Under the pieces are notes generated by a model. It saw only the letters and a list, made by a program, of their open reading frames with translations, was not told the DNA's origin and did not search any database. Both the position numbers and the translations under genes were made by a program. A stretch of DNA of 64,000 nt. Origin: DATBLY01 sp963705545 (GTDB taxonomy: Bacteria > Actinomycetota > UBA4738 > HRBIN12). The stretch is from positions 124,001 to 188,000 of the forward strand of contig CAVPJX010000005.1 in NCBI GenBank assembly GCA_963705545.1. The letters are read 5' to 3'. Positions 23,468-31,483 of this stretch are shown piece by piece (position 1 is the first letter of the stretch; every line of letters starts with the position of its first letter).

Positions 23468-25150
23468 ATGACCGGTTCCACCGATCGTCCCCGCAGCTGG
23501 GAGGTCACCGAGGGACCGGCGCGCGCACCCGCTCGCGCCATGCTCCGCGCGGTCGGGTTCTCCGAGGACGACTTCGGCAAACCGCAGGTGGGCGTCGCCT
23601 CGTCGTGGAACGAGGTGACCCCCTGCAACTACCACCTGGACAAGCTCGCGGCCCTCGCGAAGGAGGGCGTCCGGCAGGGCGGCGCGGTCCCCATCGAGTT
23701 CACCACGATCGCCGTCTCGGACGGGATCGCGATGGGTCACGAGGGGATGAAGGCCTCGTTGATCAGCCGCGAGGTGATCGCCGACTCGGTCGAGCTCGTG
23801 ATGCACGCCGAACGGATGGACGGCCTCGTCGGGATCGCGGGCTGCGACAAGTCCGAGCCGGCGATGCTGATGGCGATGGCCCGACTCGACCTGCCGTCGG
23901 TCTACCTCTACGGCGGCACGATCCTGCCCGGCACCCACCGCGGGAAGGACATCACGATCCAGGACGTCTTCGAGGCGGTGGGATCGCACAGCCGCGGCTC
24001 GATGAGCGACGACGAACTGTTGGAGATCGAGCGGGCGGCATGTCCGACGACCGGCTCTTGCGCCGGGATGTACACGGCGAACACGATGGCAGCGGCCGCC
24101 GAGGCGCTCGGGATGTCGCTCCCGGGCGCGGCGTCCCCTCCCGCGGTGGACTACCGGCGCGAGGTGCTCGCGCGGGAGTCCGGGGTAGCCGTGGCGCGCC
24201 TGCTCCGCGAGGGCGGGCCGCGGCCGCGCGAGATCATCACGCGCGAGGCGCTCGAGAACGCGATCGCGGTCGTGATGGCGCTCGCGGGGTCGACCAACGC
24301 CGTGCTCCACCTGCTGGCGATCGCGCGCGAGGCCGGTGTGCCGCTCGAGCTCGACGACTTCGATCGGATCTCGCGCCGGGTCCCGCACCTCGTCGACGTT
24401 CGGCCGGCCGGCCGGTTCGTGATGTCGGATCTCGACCGGGTGGGCGGCGTGCCGGTGGTGATGAAGGAGCTGCTCGACGCCGGGCTGCTGCACGGCGACT
24501 GCGTCACCGTCACCGGGAAGACGATCGCGGAGAACCTCGCCGAGACCGCGCCGCCCGCTCCGGACGGCACGGTGGTCCGGCCGTTCGCGGACCCGATCCA
24601 CCCCGAGGGCGGGACGGCGATCCTTCGCGGCTCGCTCGCCCCCGACGGGTCGGTGATGAAGATCGCCGGGGCCGCGAGCCTGAGGTTCCGCGGCCGCGCG
24701 CGGCCGTTCGACTCGGAGCACGAGGCGTTCGTCGCGTTGACCGAGGGGAAGATCGAGGCCGGCGACGTGATCGTGATCCGGTACGAGGGCCCGAAGGGAT
24801 CGCCGGGTATGCCGGAGATGCTCGCGGTGACGGCCGCCGTGGCCGGCGCGGGGCTCGGGGCCGAGGTCGCGCTGATCACCGACGGCCGGTTCTCGGGCGC
24901 GACGAAGGGCTACAGCGTCGGTCACATCGCGCCCGAGGCGTTCGTCGGCGGGCCGATCGCCCTCGTCGCCGAGGGCGACACGATCGCGATCGACGCCGAG
25001 GCGCGCCGGATCGACCTCCAGGTGGACGAGGCCACGCTCGCCGAGCGTCGCACCGCGTGGCGTGCGCCCGAGCCGCGGTACACGTCCGGCGCGCTCGCGA
25101 AGTACGCGAAGCTCGTGTCCTCGGCCGACCACGGCGCGGTGACCGGATGA
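23468..25150 (+). CDS. ilvD: Dihydroxy-acid dehydratase
   Basis: Fe-S dehydratase of valine/isoleucine and pantothenate synthesis, converting 2,3-dihydroxy-3-methylacids to 2-oxoacids; 560 residues. The cluster cysteines are Cys53 (NEVTPCN), Cys126 (AGCDKS) and Cys198 (CPTTGSCAGMYTANTM, which also contains Cys192). GGGAGG precedes the ATG. It is separated by 30 kb from the ilvBNC-leu operon and is instead coupled to threonine synthase, the enzyme feeding threonine to isoleucine. Confidence 0.97.
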   Translation: MTGSTDRPRSWEVTEGPARAPARAMLRAVGFSEDDFGKPQVGVASSWNEVTPCNYHLDKLAALAKEGVRQGGAVPIEFTTIAVSDGIAMGHEGMKASLISREVIADSVELVMHAERMDGLVGIAGCDKSEPAMLMAMARLDLPSVYLYGGTILPGTHRGKDITIQDVFEAVGSHSRGSMSDDELLEIERAACPTTGSCAGMYTANTMAAAAEALGMSLPGAASPPAVDYRREVLARESGVAVARLLREGGPRPREIITREALENAIAVVMALAGSTNAVLHLLAIAREAGVPLELDDFDRISRRVPHLVDVRPAGRFVMSDLDRVGGVPVVMKELLDAGLLHGDCVTVTGKTIAENLAETAPPAPDGTVVRPFADPIHPEGGTAILRGSLAPDGSVMKIAGAASLRFRGRARPFDSEHEAFVALTEGKIEAGDVIVIRYEGPKGSPGMPEMLAVTAAVAGAGLGAEVALITDGRFSGATKGYSVGHIAPEAFVGGPIALVAEGDTIAIDAEARRIDLQVDEATLAERRTAWRAPEPRYTSGALAKYAKLVSSADHGAVTG

Positions 25151-26406
25151 GCGGGAAGATCGCGACGCCGGCCGCGTTGCAGTGCCGGGCGTGCGGTCAG
25201 CAGTACCCCGTCGAACCGCTGACGATCTGCGAGGAGTGCTTCGGACCTCTCGAGCCCGCCTACGACCTGCAGTCCGTCGACGGCGACCTGTTCCGCAAGC
25301 AGGCCGAGGCCGGACCGGCGTCGCTCTGGCGGTACGAGCGGCTCCTCCCGGGCGGGCCCGGCGTGGAGCGAGTCGACCTGGGCGCCGGGTACACGCCGCT
25401 CCGCCGCGCGGACAACCTGGCCGAACGTCTCGGCCTCGAGCGCCTGTGGATCAAGGACGACTCGGTGAACCCGTCGAACTCGTTCAAGGACCGCGTCGTG
25501 TCGGTGGCGATCACGATGGCGCGGGCGTTCGGGTTCGAGGCCGTGTCGTGCGCGTCCACCGGCAACCTCGCGAACGCGACCGCCGCGCACGCCGCCAAGG
25601 CGCGGATGCCGGCCTACGTGTTCGTGCCGGACACGCTGGAGCGCGCGAAGATCCTGTCGACCGAGGCCTACGGCGCGAAGGTCGTCGCGGTTCGCGGCTC
25701 CTACGACGACGTGAACCGCCTGTGCTCCGAGGTCGCCGAGGCGCTGCCCTGGGCGTTCGTCAACGTGAACCTGCGCCCGTACTACGCCGAGGGATCGAAG
25801 TCGCTCGGGTTCGAGGCCGCCGAGCAGCTCGGCTGGCGACTCCCGGACCACGTCGTCGTCCCGATCGCGTCCGGGGCGCTCCACACGAAGATCCACCGCG
25901 CGTTCAGCGAGCTGATCGCGATCGGGGCCGTGGACGAGAAGCCGTATCGGGTCTCGGGCGCCCAGCCGGCCGGATGCGCGCCGGTGGCGACCGCGTTCGC
26001 CGAGGGCAGCGACGACGTGCGTCCGGTGAAGGCCGACACGATCGCGCGCTCGCTCGCGATCGGGACCCCGGCGGACGGCTACGAGGCGATCCGCGTGGCC
26101 CGCAAGACCGGCGGCGTTATCGAGGCCTGCGCGGAGGACGAGATCGTCGACGGGATCCAGCTGCTCGCCGAGACCGAAGGGGTGTTCACGGAGACGGCGG
26201 GCGGCGTCACGATCTCGGTCTTGAAGCAGCTCGCGGACCGCGGCGTGATCGCGCCCGACGAGGAGACCGTCGCCTTCATCACCGGCAACGGCTACAAGAC
26301 GATCGACGCCCTAGAGGGTCGCCTCGAGCCCAGCTTCCACGTCGAGCCGGACCTGGACGCGTTCCTCGACGCGCTCGAGCGGTCCGGTTCCGCGACCGTC
26401 GGTTGA
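25147..26406 (+). CDS. thrC: Threonine synthase
   Basis: PLP enzyme turning O-phosphohomoserine into threonine, 419 residues. The N-terminus carries four cysteines (13, 16, 28, 31) in CRACG and CEECFGPLEPAYD, a zinc-ribbon-like cap frequent in actinobacterial ThrC. The PLP lysine is Lys114 in NPSNSFKDRVV, and the phosphate loop is STGNLANATAAHAAK. The ATG overlaps the ilvD stop by 4 nt. Other PLP fold-type II enzymes are less likely given the N-terminal cap. Confidence 0.93.
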   Translation: MSGKIATPAALQCRACGQQYPVEPLTICEECFGPLEPAYDLQSVDGDLFRKQAEAGPASLWRYERLLPGGPGVERVDLGAGYTPLRRADNLAERLGLERLWIKDDSVNPSNSFKDRVVSVAITMARAFGFEAVSCASTGNLANATAAHAAKARMPAYVFVPDTLERAKILSTEAYGAKVVAVRGSYDDVNRLCSEVAEALPWAFVNVNLRPYYAEGSKSLGFEAAEQLGWRLPDHVVVPIASGALHTKIHRAFSELIAIGAVDEKPYRVSGAQPAGCAPVATAFAEGSDDVRPVKADTIARSLAIGTPADGYEAIRVARKTGGVIEACAEDEIVDGIQLLAETEGVFTETAGGVTISVLKQLADRGVIAPDEETVAFITGNGYKTIDALEGRLEPSFHVEPDLDAFLDALERSGSATVG

Positions 26407-26461
26407 CGAGGTTCCTCGTCGGTCGTCGCCGACCGTTGGGGAACGCCGATCGGAACGGGAT

Positions 26462-26498
26462 GAACGACCTCTAGTCTGACTCAGACTAGAGGTCGTTC
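26462..26498. repeat. Perfect 37-bp palindrome between convergent genes
   Basis: Two 18-bp arms (GAACGACCTCTAGTCTGA and its exact complement) flank a single C at 26480. It sits between the threonine synthase stop and the stop of the opposed secreted-protein gene. As RNA it would form an 18-bp stem on either strand, suiting a bidirectional terminator, but no T-run follows. The inner 17 bp match the palindrome at 9696-9712 in 16 of 17 positions. Confidence 0.75.
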
Positions 26499-26514
26499 CC
26501 CGGAACGGCCGAGC

Positions 26515-26970
26515 CTACGGCTCGATGTTGAAGGTGAACGAGTAGCCGCCGTCCACCGCGTGGACGTCCATCGACCCGCGCGCCGTCACGTAGACCCCGG
26601 TCCCGCCGGTGATGGCGAACGTGCTGTCCTTCGTGTCGTAGAACGGGCCCTCGACGGTCAGCGAGCCGCCCTCGAGGTTCGTCGTCCACCGGCACTCCCA
26701 CGAGCCCTTGCTGGGGTTGATCCGGACGCAGTCGCCGATGTCCGTGCCCACCTGGACGGCGTCGGCCTCGTCGTAGACCTTGTTGTGGAACGTCAGCAGG
26801 TCGCCGGCGGTATCTCCCGGCTTGCCGGTGTCGATCACCTTGTCGGTGTTCGCGTGCTCGATCACGACCAACGTCGTGGTCCGCCGCGCGTCCGCGCCGG
26901 CCTGCGCGACGAGCCCGGCGATCAACAGCGCGACGGCGGCGACCGCGACGGTCGTCATGGTCCGCTTCAC
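26515..26970 (-). CDS. Secreted allene-oxide-cyclase-barrel-like protein
   Basis: A 151-residue exported protein. The signal peptide is KRTMTTVAVAAVALLIAGLV with likely cleavage near AQAGADA. The mature part resembles allene oxide cyclase/dirigent-like barrels: DLLTFHNKVYDEAD, VRINPSKGSWECRWT, GGSLTVEGPFYD and AITGGTGVYVTARGSM. Bacterial members have no assigned reaction. GTG 26970 is chosen for the GGGAGG five bases upstream; ATG 26958 is an alternative. It is divergent from the DeoR regulator. Confidence 0.7.
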   Translation of the reverse strand: MKRTMTTVAVAAVALLIAGLVAQAGADARRTTTLVVIEHANTDKVIDTGKPGDTAGDLLTFHNKVYDEADAVQVGTDIGDCVRINPSKGSWECRWTTNLEGGSLTVEGPFYDTKDSTFAITGGTGVYVTARGSMDVHAVDGGYSFTFNIEP

Positions 26971-27162
26971 GTGGCCCTCCCCTCGATCATGGACGGCCGA
27001 GTCTGCCATGCGCACGCCCGGCCTGCGAATCGGCGTTCGCGGAACGACGCGCGCGGATCGGCCGGGTGGTGGTCCGCTCGACCCACCTGCCCGCGGCTTG
27101 CGTTCCCGATCGGAAAGCAACAGACTCGCTCCCGTTCGTTCACGGCAACGCCTGGGGGATCG

Positions 27163-27987
27163 TTGGAGCAGCCGCTTCCTGCCGAACGTCAGCAGCGGAT
27201 CCTGGAGCTGCTGCACGACCGGGGCGCCGTTCGCGTGTCGACGCTGGCGGATCGGCTCGGGGTTTCGGAGGTCACGGTCCGGAGGGATCTCGAGGAGCTG
27301 GAGCGGCACGGTCGGCTGGAGCGCACGCACGGAGGTGCGATCCCCGCGCGACGGATCGTGCATGAGCCGCCCTACGTCGAGGCGGTCTCGAGCCGGCCCG
27401 TCCAGAAGCGTCGGATCGGCCTGGCCGCAGCGCGCCTGATCGGGCCGGGGGAGACCGTGTTCCTGAACGGGGGCACGACGACGCTCGAGGTCATGCGGCA
27501 CATGGACGCGCCTGGGACGCGGATCGTCACGAACCACGTTGGGGCTGCGCTCGAGGCCGCCGATCTGCACGTCGAGCTCCTGCTGATCGGAGGTGACTAC
27601 CGATCGCCCTCGAACTCCTGCGTCGGTGACTTCGCGACCCAGGCCCTCCGACGCGTGTTCGCAGGGAGGTCGTTCATCGGCGTGGAAGGGGTGTCGCTGC
27701 GCTCTGGCTTGACGACCCCGGCTGCGCCCGAGGCCGAGGTCGCTCGGGTGATGATCGAACAGACCCGAGGACCCGTCATCGTCGTCGCGGATTCCTCGAA
27801 GGTCGGCACCGTCGCGGATTTCTCGATCGCACCGATCGAGGTCGCGGCGATGTTGATCACGGACGACGGCCTCGACGGCGACTACCGATCCGATCTGGCC
27901 GCGGCCGGGGTCGAGGTCGTGATCGCGGATGCCCGGGAAGCGGTCGCGAGCGTCGCTCACGGAGGGGTCGGCCGTGCAGAAGGCTGA
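27163..27987 (+). CDS. DeoR/GlpR-family transcriptional regulator
   Basis: Repressor of 274 residues. The N-terminal helix-turn-helix (RQQRILELLHDRG, VSTLADRLGVSEVTVRRDLE) is followed by HGGAIPARR and a sugar-phosphate-isomerase-like sensor domain (FLNGGTTTLEVMRHM; VADSSKVG). DeoR proteins usually sense phosphorylated sugars. TTG 27163 is taken as start because GGGGGA lies just upstream and the HTH then begins at the right distance. The next gene starts 14 nt before its stop, so it probably regulates the downstream run. Confidence 0.88.
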   Translation: MEQPLPAERQQRILELLHDRGAVRVSTLADRLGVSEVTVRRDLEELERHGRLERTHGGAIPARRIVHEPPYVEAVSSRPVQKRRIGLAAARLIGPGETVFLNGGTTTLEVMRHMDAPGTRIVTNHVGAALEAADLHVELLLIGGDYRSPSNSCVGDFATQALRRVFAGRSFIGVEGVSLRSGLTTPAAPEAEVARVMIEQTRGPVIVVADSSKVGTVADFSIAPIEVAAMLITDDGLDGDYRSDLAAAGVEVVIADAREAVASVAHGGVGRAEG

Positions 27988-28738
27988 GTTCGAGGCCGAG
28001 GCGGCGCGGTTGGTCGCGGCCGCCGCCGAGCGGGGCGTGACCATCCGCCTGCTGGGGGCGCTGGCGTTCGCGCACCGATGCCCCGGGCACACGTACCTCC
28101 AGGATGCGCTCGGCCGCGTGTACACGGATATCGACTTCGGGGGCTACGGCAAGCAGGCGCGGTCGATCCAGGCGTTCTTCGCCGAGCAGGGGTTCGCTGA
28201 GGACGCTGGGATCTACGTGGAATCGCAGGGCACGCGGCTGATCTTCGAGCACCCGGCGTCGAAGCTGCACGTCGATGTCTTCCTCGATCGGTTGGAGTTC
28301 TGCCATACGGTCGAGTGGAAGGGTCGTCTGGAGATCGACGACGCGACGATCCCGCTCGCCGAGATGCTGATGCAGAAGATGCAGATCGTGCAGATCAATG
28401 AGAAGGACCTGATCGACACGATCATGCTCCTGCTGGAGCACCCAGTGACCGACGACGACACAGGGGTCGACGCCGTCCTGGTGGCGCGGGTGTGCGCGAA
28501 GGACTGGGGCTGGTGGCGCACCTTGACGATGAACCTCGAGAAGGTGCGTCAGATGGCCGCGAGCTATCCTCAGCTCTCGGACGAGGACAAGCGCCGGGTC
28601 TCCGAACAGGTCGACACCCTCCTGGCCCGGATCGAGGCTGAGCCGAAGAGCCGGGGCTGGAGGATCCGCGCGAGGGTCGGCGACCGGAAGAAGTGGTACC
28701 GGGATGTCGGCGAGCTCGCGCCGACGGAGGCTCACTGA
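27974..28738 (+). CDS. Nucleotidyltransferase-fold protein, function unknown
   Basis: A 254-residue protein with a minimal nucleotidyltransferase core. TDIDFGG (51-57) supplies the paired metal aspartates Asp52 and Asp54, and KLHVDVFLDRLEF (96-108) a third acidic strand. The rest is helical with many Met, Leu and Lys (LAEMLMQKMQIVQINEKD). I cannot name the substrate. GTG 27974 has GGAGGG at 7 nt spacing and lies inside the DeoR 3' end. Its TGA overlaps the ATG of the phosphoesterase gene. Confidence 0.65.
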   Translation: MQKAEFEAEAARLVAAAAERGVTIRLLGALAFAHRCPGHTYLQDALGRVYTDIDFGGYGKQARSIQAFFAEQGFAEDAGIYVESQGTRLIFEHPASKLHVDVFLDRLEFCHTVEWKGRLEIDDATIPLAEMLMQKMQIVQINEKDLIDTIMLLLEHPVTDDDTGVDAVLVARVCAKDWGWWRTLTMNLEKVRQMAASYPQLSDEDKRRVSEQVDTLLARIEAEPKSRGWRIRARVGDRKKWYRDVGELAPTEAH

Positions 28739-29739
28739 TGCCGCTGTTCAAGAAGCGCGGTGCGGCCAAGGGGGAGCCCACCCGCCTGTTCTACGCGTGC
28801 GACATCCACGGCTCCGAACCGACGTACCGCAAGTTCCTGAACGCGGCGAAGTTCTACGAGGTGGACGCCCTCGTGTTCGGCGGCGACCTCATGGGCAAGC
28901 TCCTGATCCCGATGGTCCGCGACGCCGGAGGCACCTACCGTGCACGGCTACAGGGTCAGGATCACCACATCACCTCCGACGAGGAGATGGCCGCGTTCAA
29001 GAAGGTCCTGCAGACGCTCGGCTTCTACTGGCAGGAGATGGATCCCGAGGAGTATCAGGCGTACGAGGGTAACCAGGACCGGATCGATGATCTATTCGAC
29101 GTGCTGGCGAAGGACCGCCTGAAGGAGTGGATCGCGCTCGCCGAGGAACGTCTGGGCGGAACCGACGTCCGGGTCTTCCTCTGCGGCGGGAACGACGATA
29201 CGGACGAGGTCCTGTCCGCGATGGACGACCCCGGGCTCGATCGCGTGGTCAACGCTGAGAACCGGGCCGTCCCCGTCGATGACGAGCACGTGGTCGTCAC
29301 GATCGGATACTCGACGCCGACGCCGTGGGAGACACCCCGCGAGCGGACCGAACCCGAGATCGCCGAGGCGATCGCCAAGGTGATGTCCGACGTCGAGGAT
29401 CCGTCTCGCGCGGTCTTCAACTTCCACTGCCCGCCGCTCGACTCGAGCCTGGACACCTGCCTGAAGCTCGATGCATCGGTGTGGCCACCCACCCCGGTGA
29501 TCCAGAACGGCCAGGCGATCTACTACGGAGCCGGGTCCCAGAGCGTCGCCGACGCCCTGACCGAGTTCCAGCCGACCGTCGGGTTGCACGGGCACATCCA
29601 CGAGTCGCGCGGGGTGACGAACTACGGGCGGACGATGGCGTTCAACCCGGGGAGCGAGTACGGGGAGGGGGTGTTGCGGGGGCTGATCGTGGCGATCCGA
29701 GGGGGAGAGGTGGTCGGGCACCAGTTCACGTCCGGGTAG
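28738..29739 (+). CDS. Calcineurin-like metallophosphoesterase
   Basis: Binuclear metal phosphoesterase of 333 residues. Metal motifs in order: DIH (Asp22, His24), GGD (Asp50), GGNDD (Asn152, Asp153 in place of the usual GNHD), His230 (FNFHCPP) and GHIH (His286, His288). The Asp in the NHD position is unusual because the transition-state His is missing. Substrate unknown. It is coupled to the nucleotidyltransferase-fold protein, so the two may add and remove the same group. Confidence 0.82.
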   Translation: MPLFKKRGAAKGEPTRLFYACDIHGSEPTYRKFLNAAKFYEVDALVFGGDLMGKLLIPMVRDAGGTYRARLQGQDHHITSDEEMAAFKKVLQTLGFYWQEMDPEEYQAYEGNQDRIDDLFDVLAKDRLKEWIALAEERLGGTDVRVFLCGGNDDTDEVLSAMDDPGLDRVVNAENRAVPVDDEHVVVTIGYSTPTPWETPRERTEPEIAEAIAKVMSDVEDPSRAVFNFHCPPLDSSLDTCLKLDASVWPPTPVIQNGQAIYYGAGSQSVADALTEFQPTVGLHGHIHESRGVTNYGRTMAFNPGSEYGEGVLRGLIVAIRGGEVVGHQFTSG

Positions 29740-29778
29740 GCCCGGCCCGGCGACGCGGAGACCGAGAAGGGAGGGGGG

Positions 29779-31413
29779 ATGGCAGAGGCTGTAGCTCCAC
29801 AGGTCTTCACGCGACGTGCGTCCGGATTGGTCCGGGTCATGTCGCCGTACTCCGCGTTCATCTACAACATCCTGACGATGGGGGTGATCTTCCCCTGGGT
29901 GTACCTATGGGCGCCGACGGCGTTCCAGGGGTCGAACCTCGTCCTCGGGATCCTGTTCGCGTTCCTGTTCGAGCTGCCGATCGCGCTCGCCTACGTCTGG
30001 CTGGCGACGGCGCTGCCTCGTTCCGGAGGCGACTACGTGTTCCAGAGCCGCGTCTTCGGCGGGGGCTTCGGGTTCACGGTCGTGTTCGCGTTCTTCGTGC
30101 TGTGGATCCTGCAGTGGGTCGCGCTCTCGGGCTGGTTGCTCGCGACGCTCGGCCTGGCGCCGACCTTCATCGGCCTCGGCGTGACCACGGGGGTCGACGC
30201 GTTCACCGACTTCGGGACCTGGGCCGCGTCTTCGAACGGCATCATCATCATCAGCGTCCTGAACGCGCTGCTGGCGTTGGTCCTGCTGGTGACGGGGTTC
30301 AAGAACTACGTCCGGTTCCAGTACATCATGTGGTACGCGATCCTGATCTCGTTCGGGATCGTCCTGCTGCTGTTCCTGTTCACGAACCCGGAAACGGCGC
30401 ACGCGAAGCTGGACGGGTTCGCGGCCGACGTCGACGGTGTGTCGGGCTTCTTCGCCACGGCGTCGGCGGCCGCTGCGGATGCAGGGGTGAACTTCACCCC
30501 GCCGTTCTGGCTGTTCGGCACGCTGATGGTCGCGCCGATCGCCTGGACGAGCCTGCAGTGGGCCACGTACTCCGTCGAACAGGGCGGCGAGATCAAGAAC
30601 GCGCACGTGTTCCGCAACCAGCTGTTCATCATGGTTGGCTCGCTGATCGCGGTGGCAGGCGCCCTGATCCTGTTGGCGGTGGCGATGCAGAAGGGGATCG
30701 GCCAGGAGGGGATCCTGGTCGCCTCGTCCGGGTACTGGTACGGGGTCCCGGAGGCCACGATCGGCGGGAACTACCTGTTCCCGAACCTCATGGCGATGGG
30801 GCTCACGGGGAGCTGGGTGATCGTCCTGCTGATCGGGATCGGGTTCATCCTGAACGCGTTCCAGATCGTCTGTAACTGCTACATCGGGACGACGCGGATC
30901 ATGGTGGCGCAGGGCCTGGACGGCCTGTTGCCCGACTGGTTCGCGCGGGTCCATCCGAGGTGGAAGACCCCGCTGAACGCGCATGTCGCGTACTTCATCG
31001 CGGCGCTGCCGGTGATCTGGGGCTTCAACAAGGTGAGCAGCTGGACCCGGTGGACGCTCGGCGTGACGTTCGCGAACGGGGCGGTGATGGTGCTCTCGGC
31101 GCTCGCGGCGGCGCTCTTGCCGTACCGGGCGAAGGCCCTGTACGAAGCGTCGCCGGGCGCGAAGTATCGGATCGGCAACACGCCGACGGTCACCGTGGTG
31201 GGGATCCTCGGGTTCCTGCTCGGCGGGTTCATGGTCGTGTCCTTCCTGTTCGTGAAGGACCTGGGCCTGGCGTTCTCGAACGATGCGTTGCCCTACTGGA
31301 TCGTGATCGGGACGGCGGCCTTCGGGCTGATCGTGTACCTGATCATGCGATCCGTGCAGCGAAGCAAGGGCATCAAGGTCGAGTACGCGTTCCAGGAGAT
31401 CCCGCCGGAGTAA
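29779..31413 (+). CDS. APC-family amino acid/amine permease
   Basis: A 544-residue polytopic membrane protein with about 12-13 hydrophobic helices. The first helix region has AFIYNILTMGVIFPW and the second LPIALAYVWLATALPRSGGDYVFQSR, the APC substrate-site pattern (PRSGGDY). Extra loops between helices 5 and 6 (ETAHAKLDGFAADVDG) make it longer than average. GGGAGGGGGG precedes the ATG. Position upstream of the FAD-GcvT dehydrogenase suggests uptake of its amine substrate, which is inference. Confidence 0.88.
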   Translation: MAEAVAPQVFTRRASGLVRVMSPYSAFIYNILTMGVIFPWVYLWAPTAFQGSNLVLGILFAFLFELPIALAYVWLATALPRSGGDYVFQSRVFGGGFGFTVVFAFFVLWILQWVALSGWLLATLGLAPTFIGLGVTTGVDAFTDFGTWAASSNGIIIISVLNALLALVLLVTGFKNYVRFQYIMWYAILISFGIVLLLFLFTNPETAHAKLDGFAADVDGVSGFFATASAAAADAGVNFTPPFWLFGTLMVAPIAWTSLQWATYSVEQGGEIKNAHVFRNQLFIMVGSLIAVAGALILLAVAMQKGIGQEGILVASSGYWYGVPEATIGGNYLFPNLMAMGLTGSWVIVLLIGIGFILNAFQIVCNCYIGTTRIMVAQGLDGLLPDWFARVHPRWKTPLNAHVAYFIAALPVIWGFNKVSSWTRWTLGVTFANGAVMVLSALAAALLPYRAKALYEASPGAKYRIGNTPTVTVVGILGFLLGGFMVVSFLFVKDLGLAFSNDALPYWIVIGTAAFGLIVYLIMRSVQRSKGIKVEYAFQEIPPE

Positions 31414-31434
31414 GGCTCCGGAGGGACGGACCGT

Positions 31435-31466
31435 CGATGGGGCGGGGCTTCGGTCCCGCCCCATCG
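31435..31466 (+). terminator. Long intercistronic hairpin with UUCG tetraloop
   Basis: A 14-bp stem (CGATGGGGCGGGGC with GTCCCGCCCCATCG, one G-U pair) closes a TTCG loop. It lies 21 bp after the permease stop and 17 bp before the next GTG. No T-run follows. It may terminate most transcripts or protect the permease mRNA. Confidence 0.6.
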
Positions 31467-31483
31467 CGCGTCGGGAGGTCGGT

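Noticed and set aside
25147..26406. A longer threonine synthase continuing upstream through ilvD
   Set aside because: The frame is open upstream by chance; the ATG overlapping the ilvD stop and the Cys4 N-terminus fix the real start.
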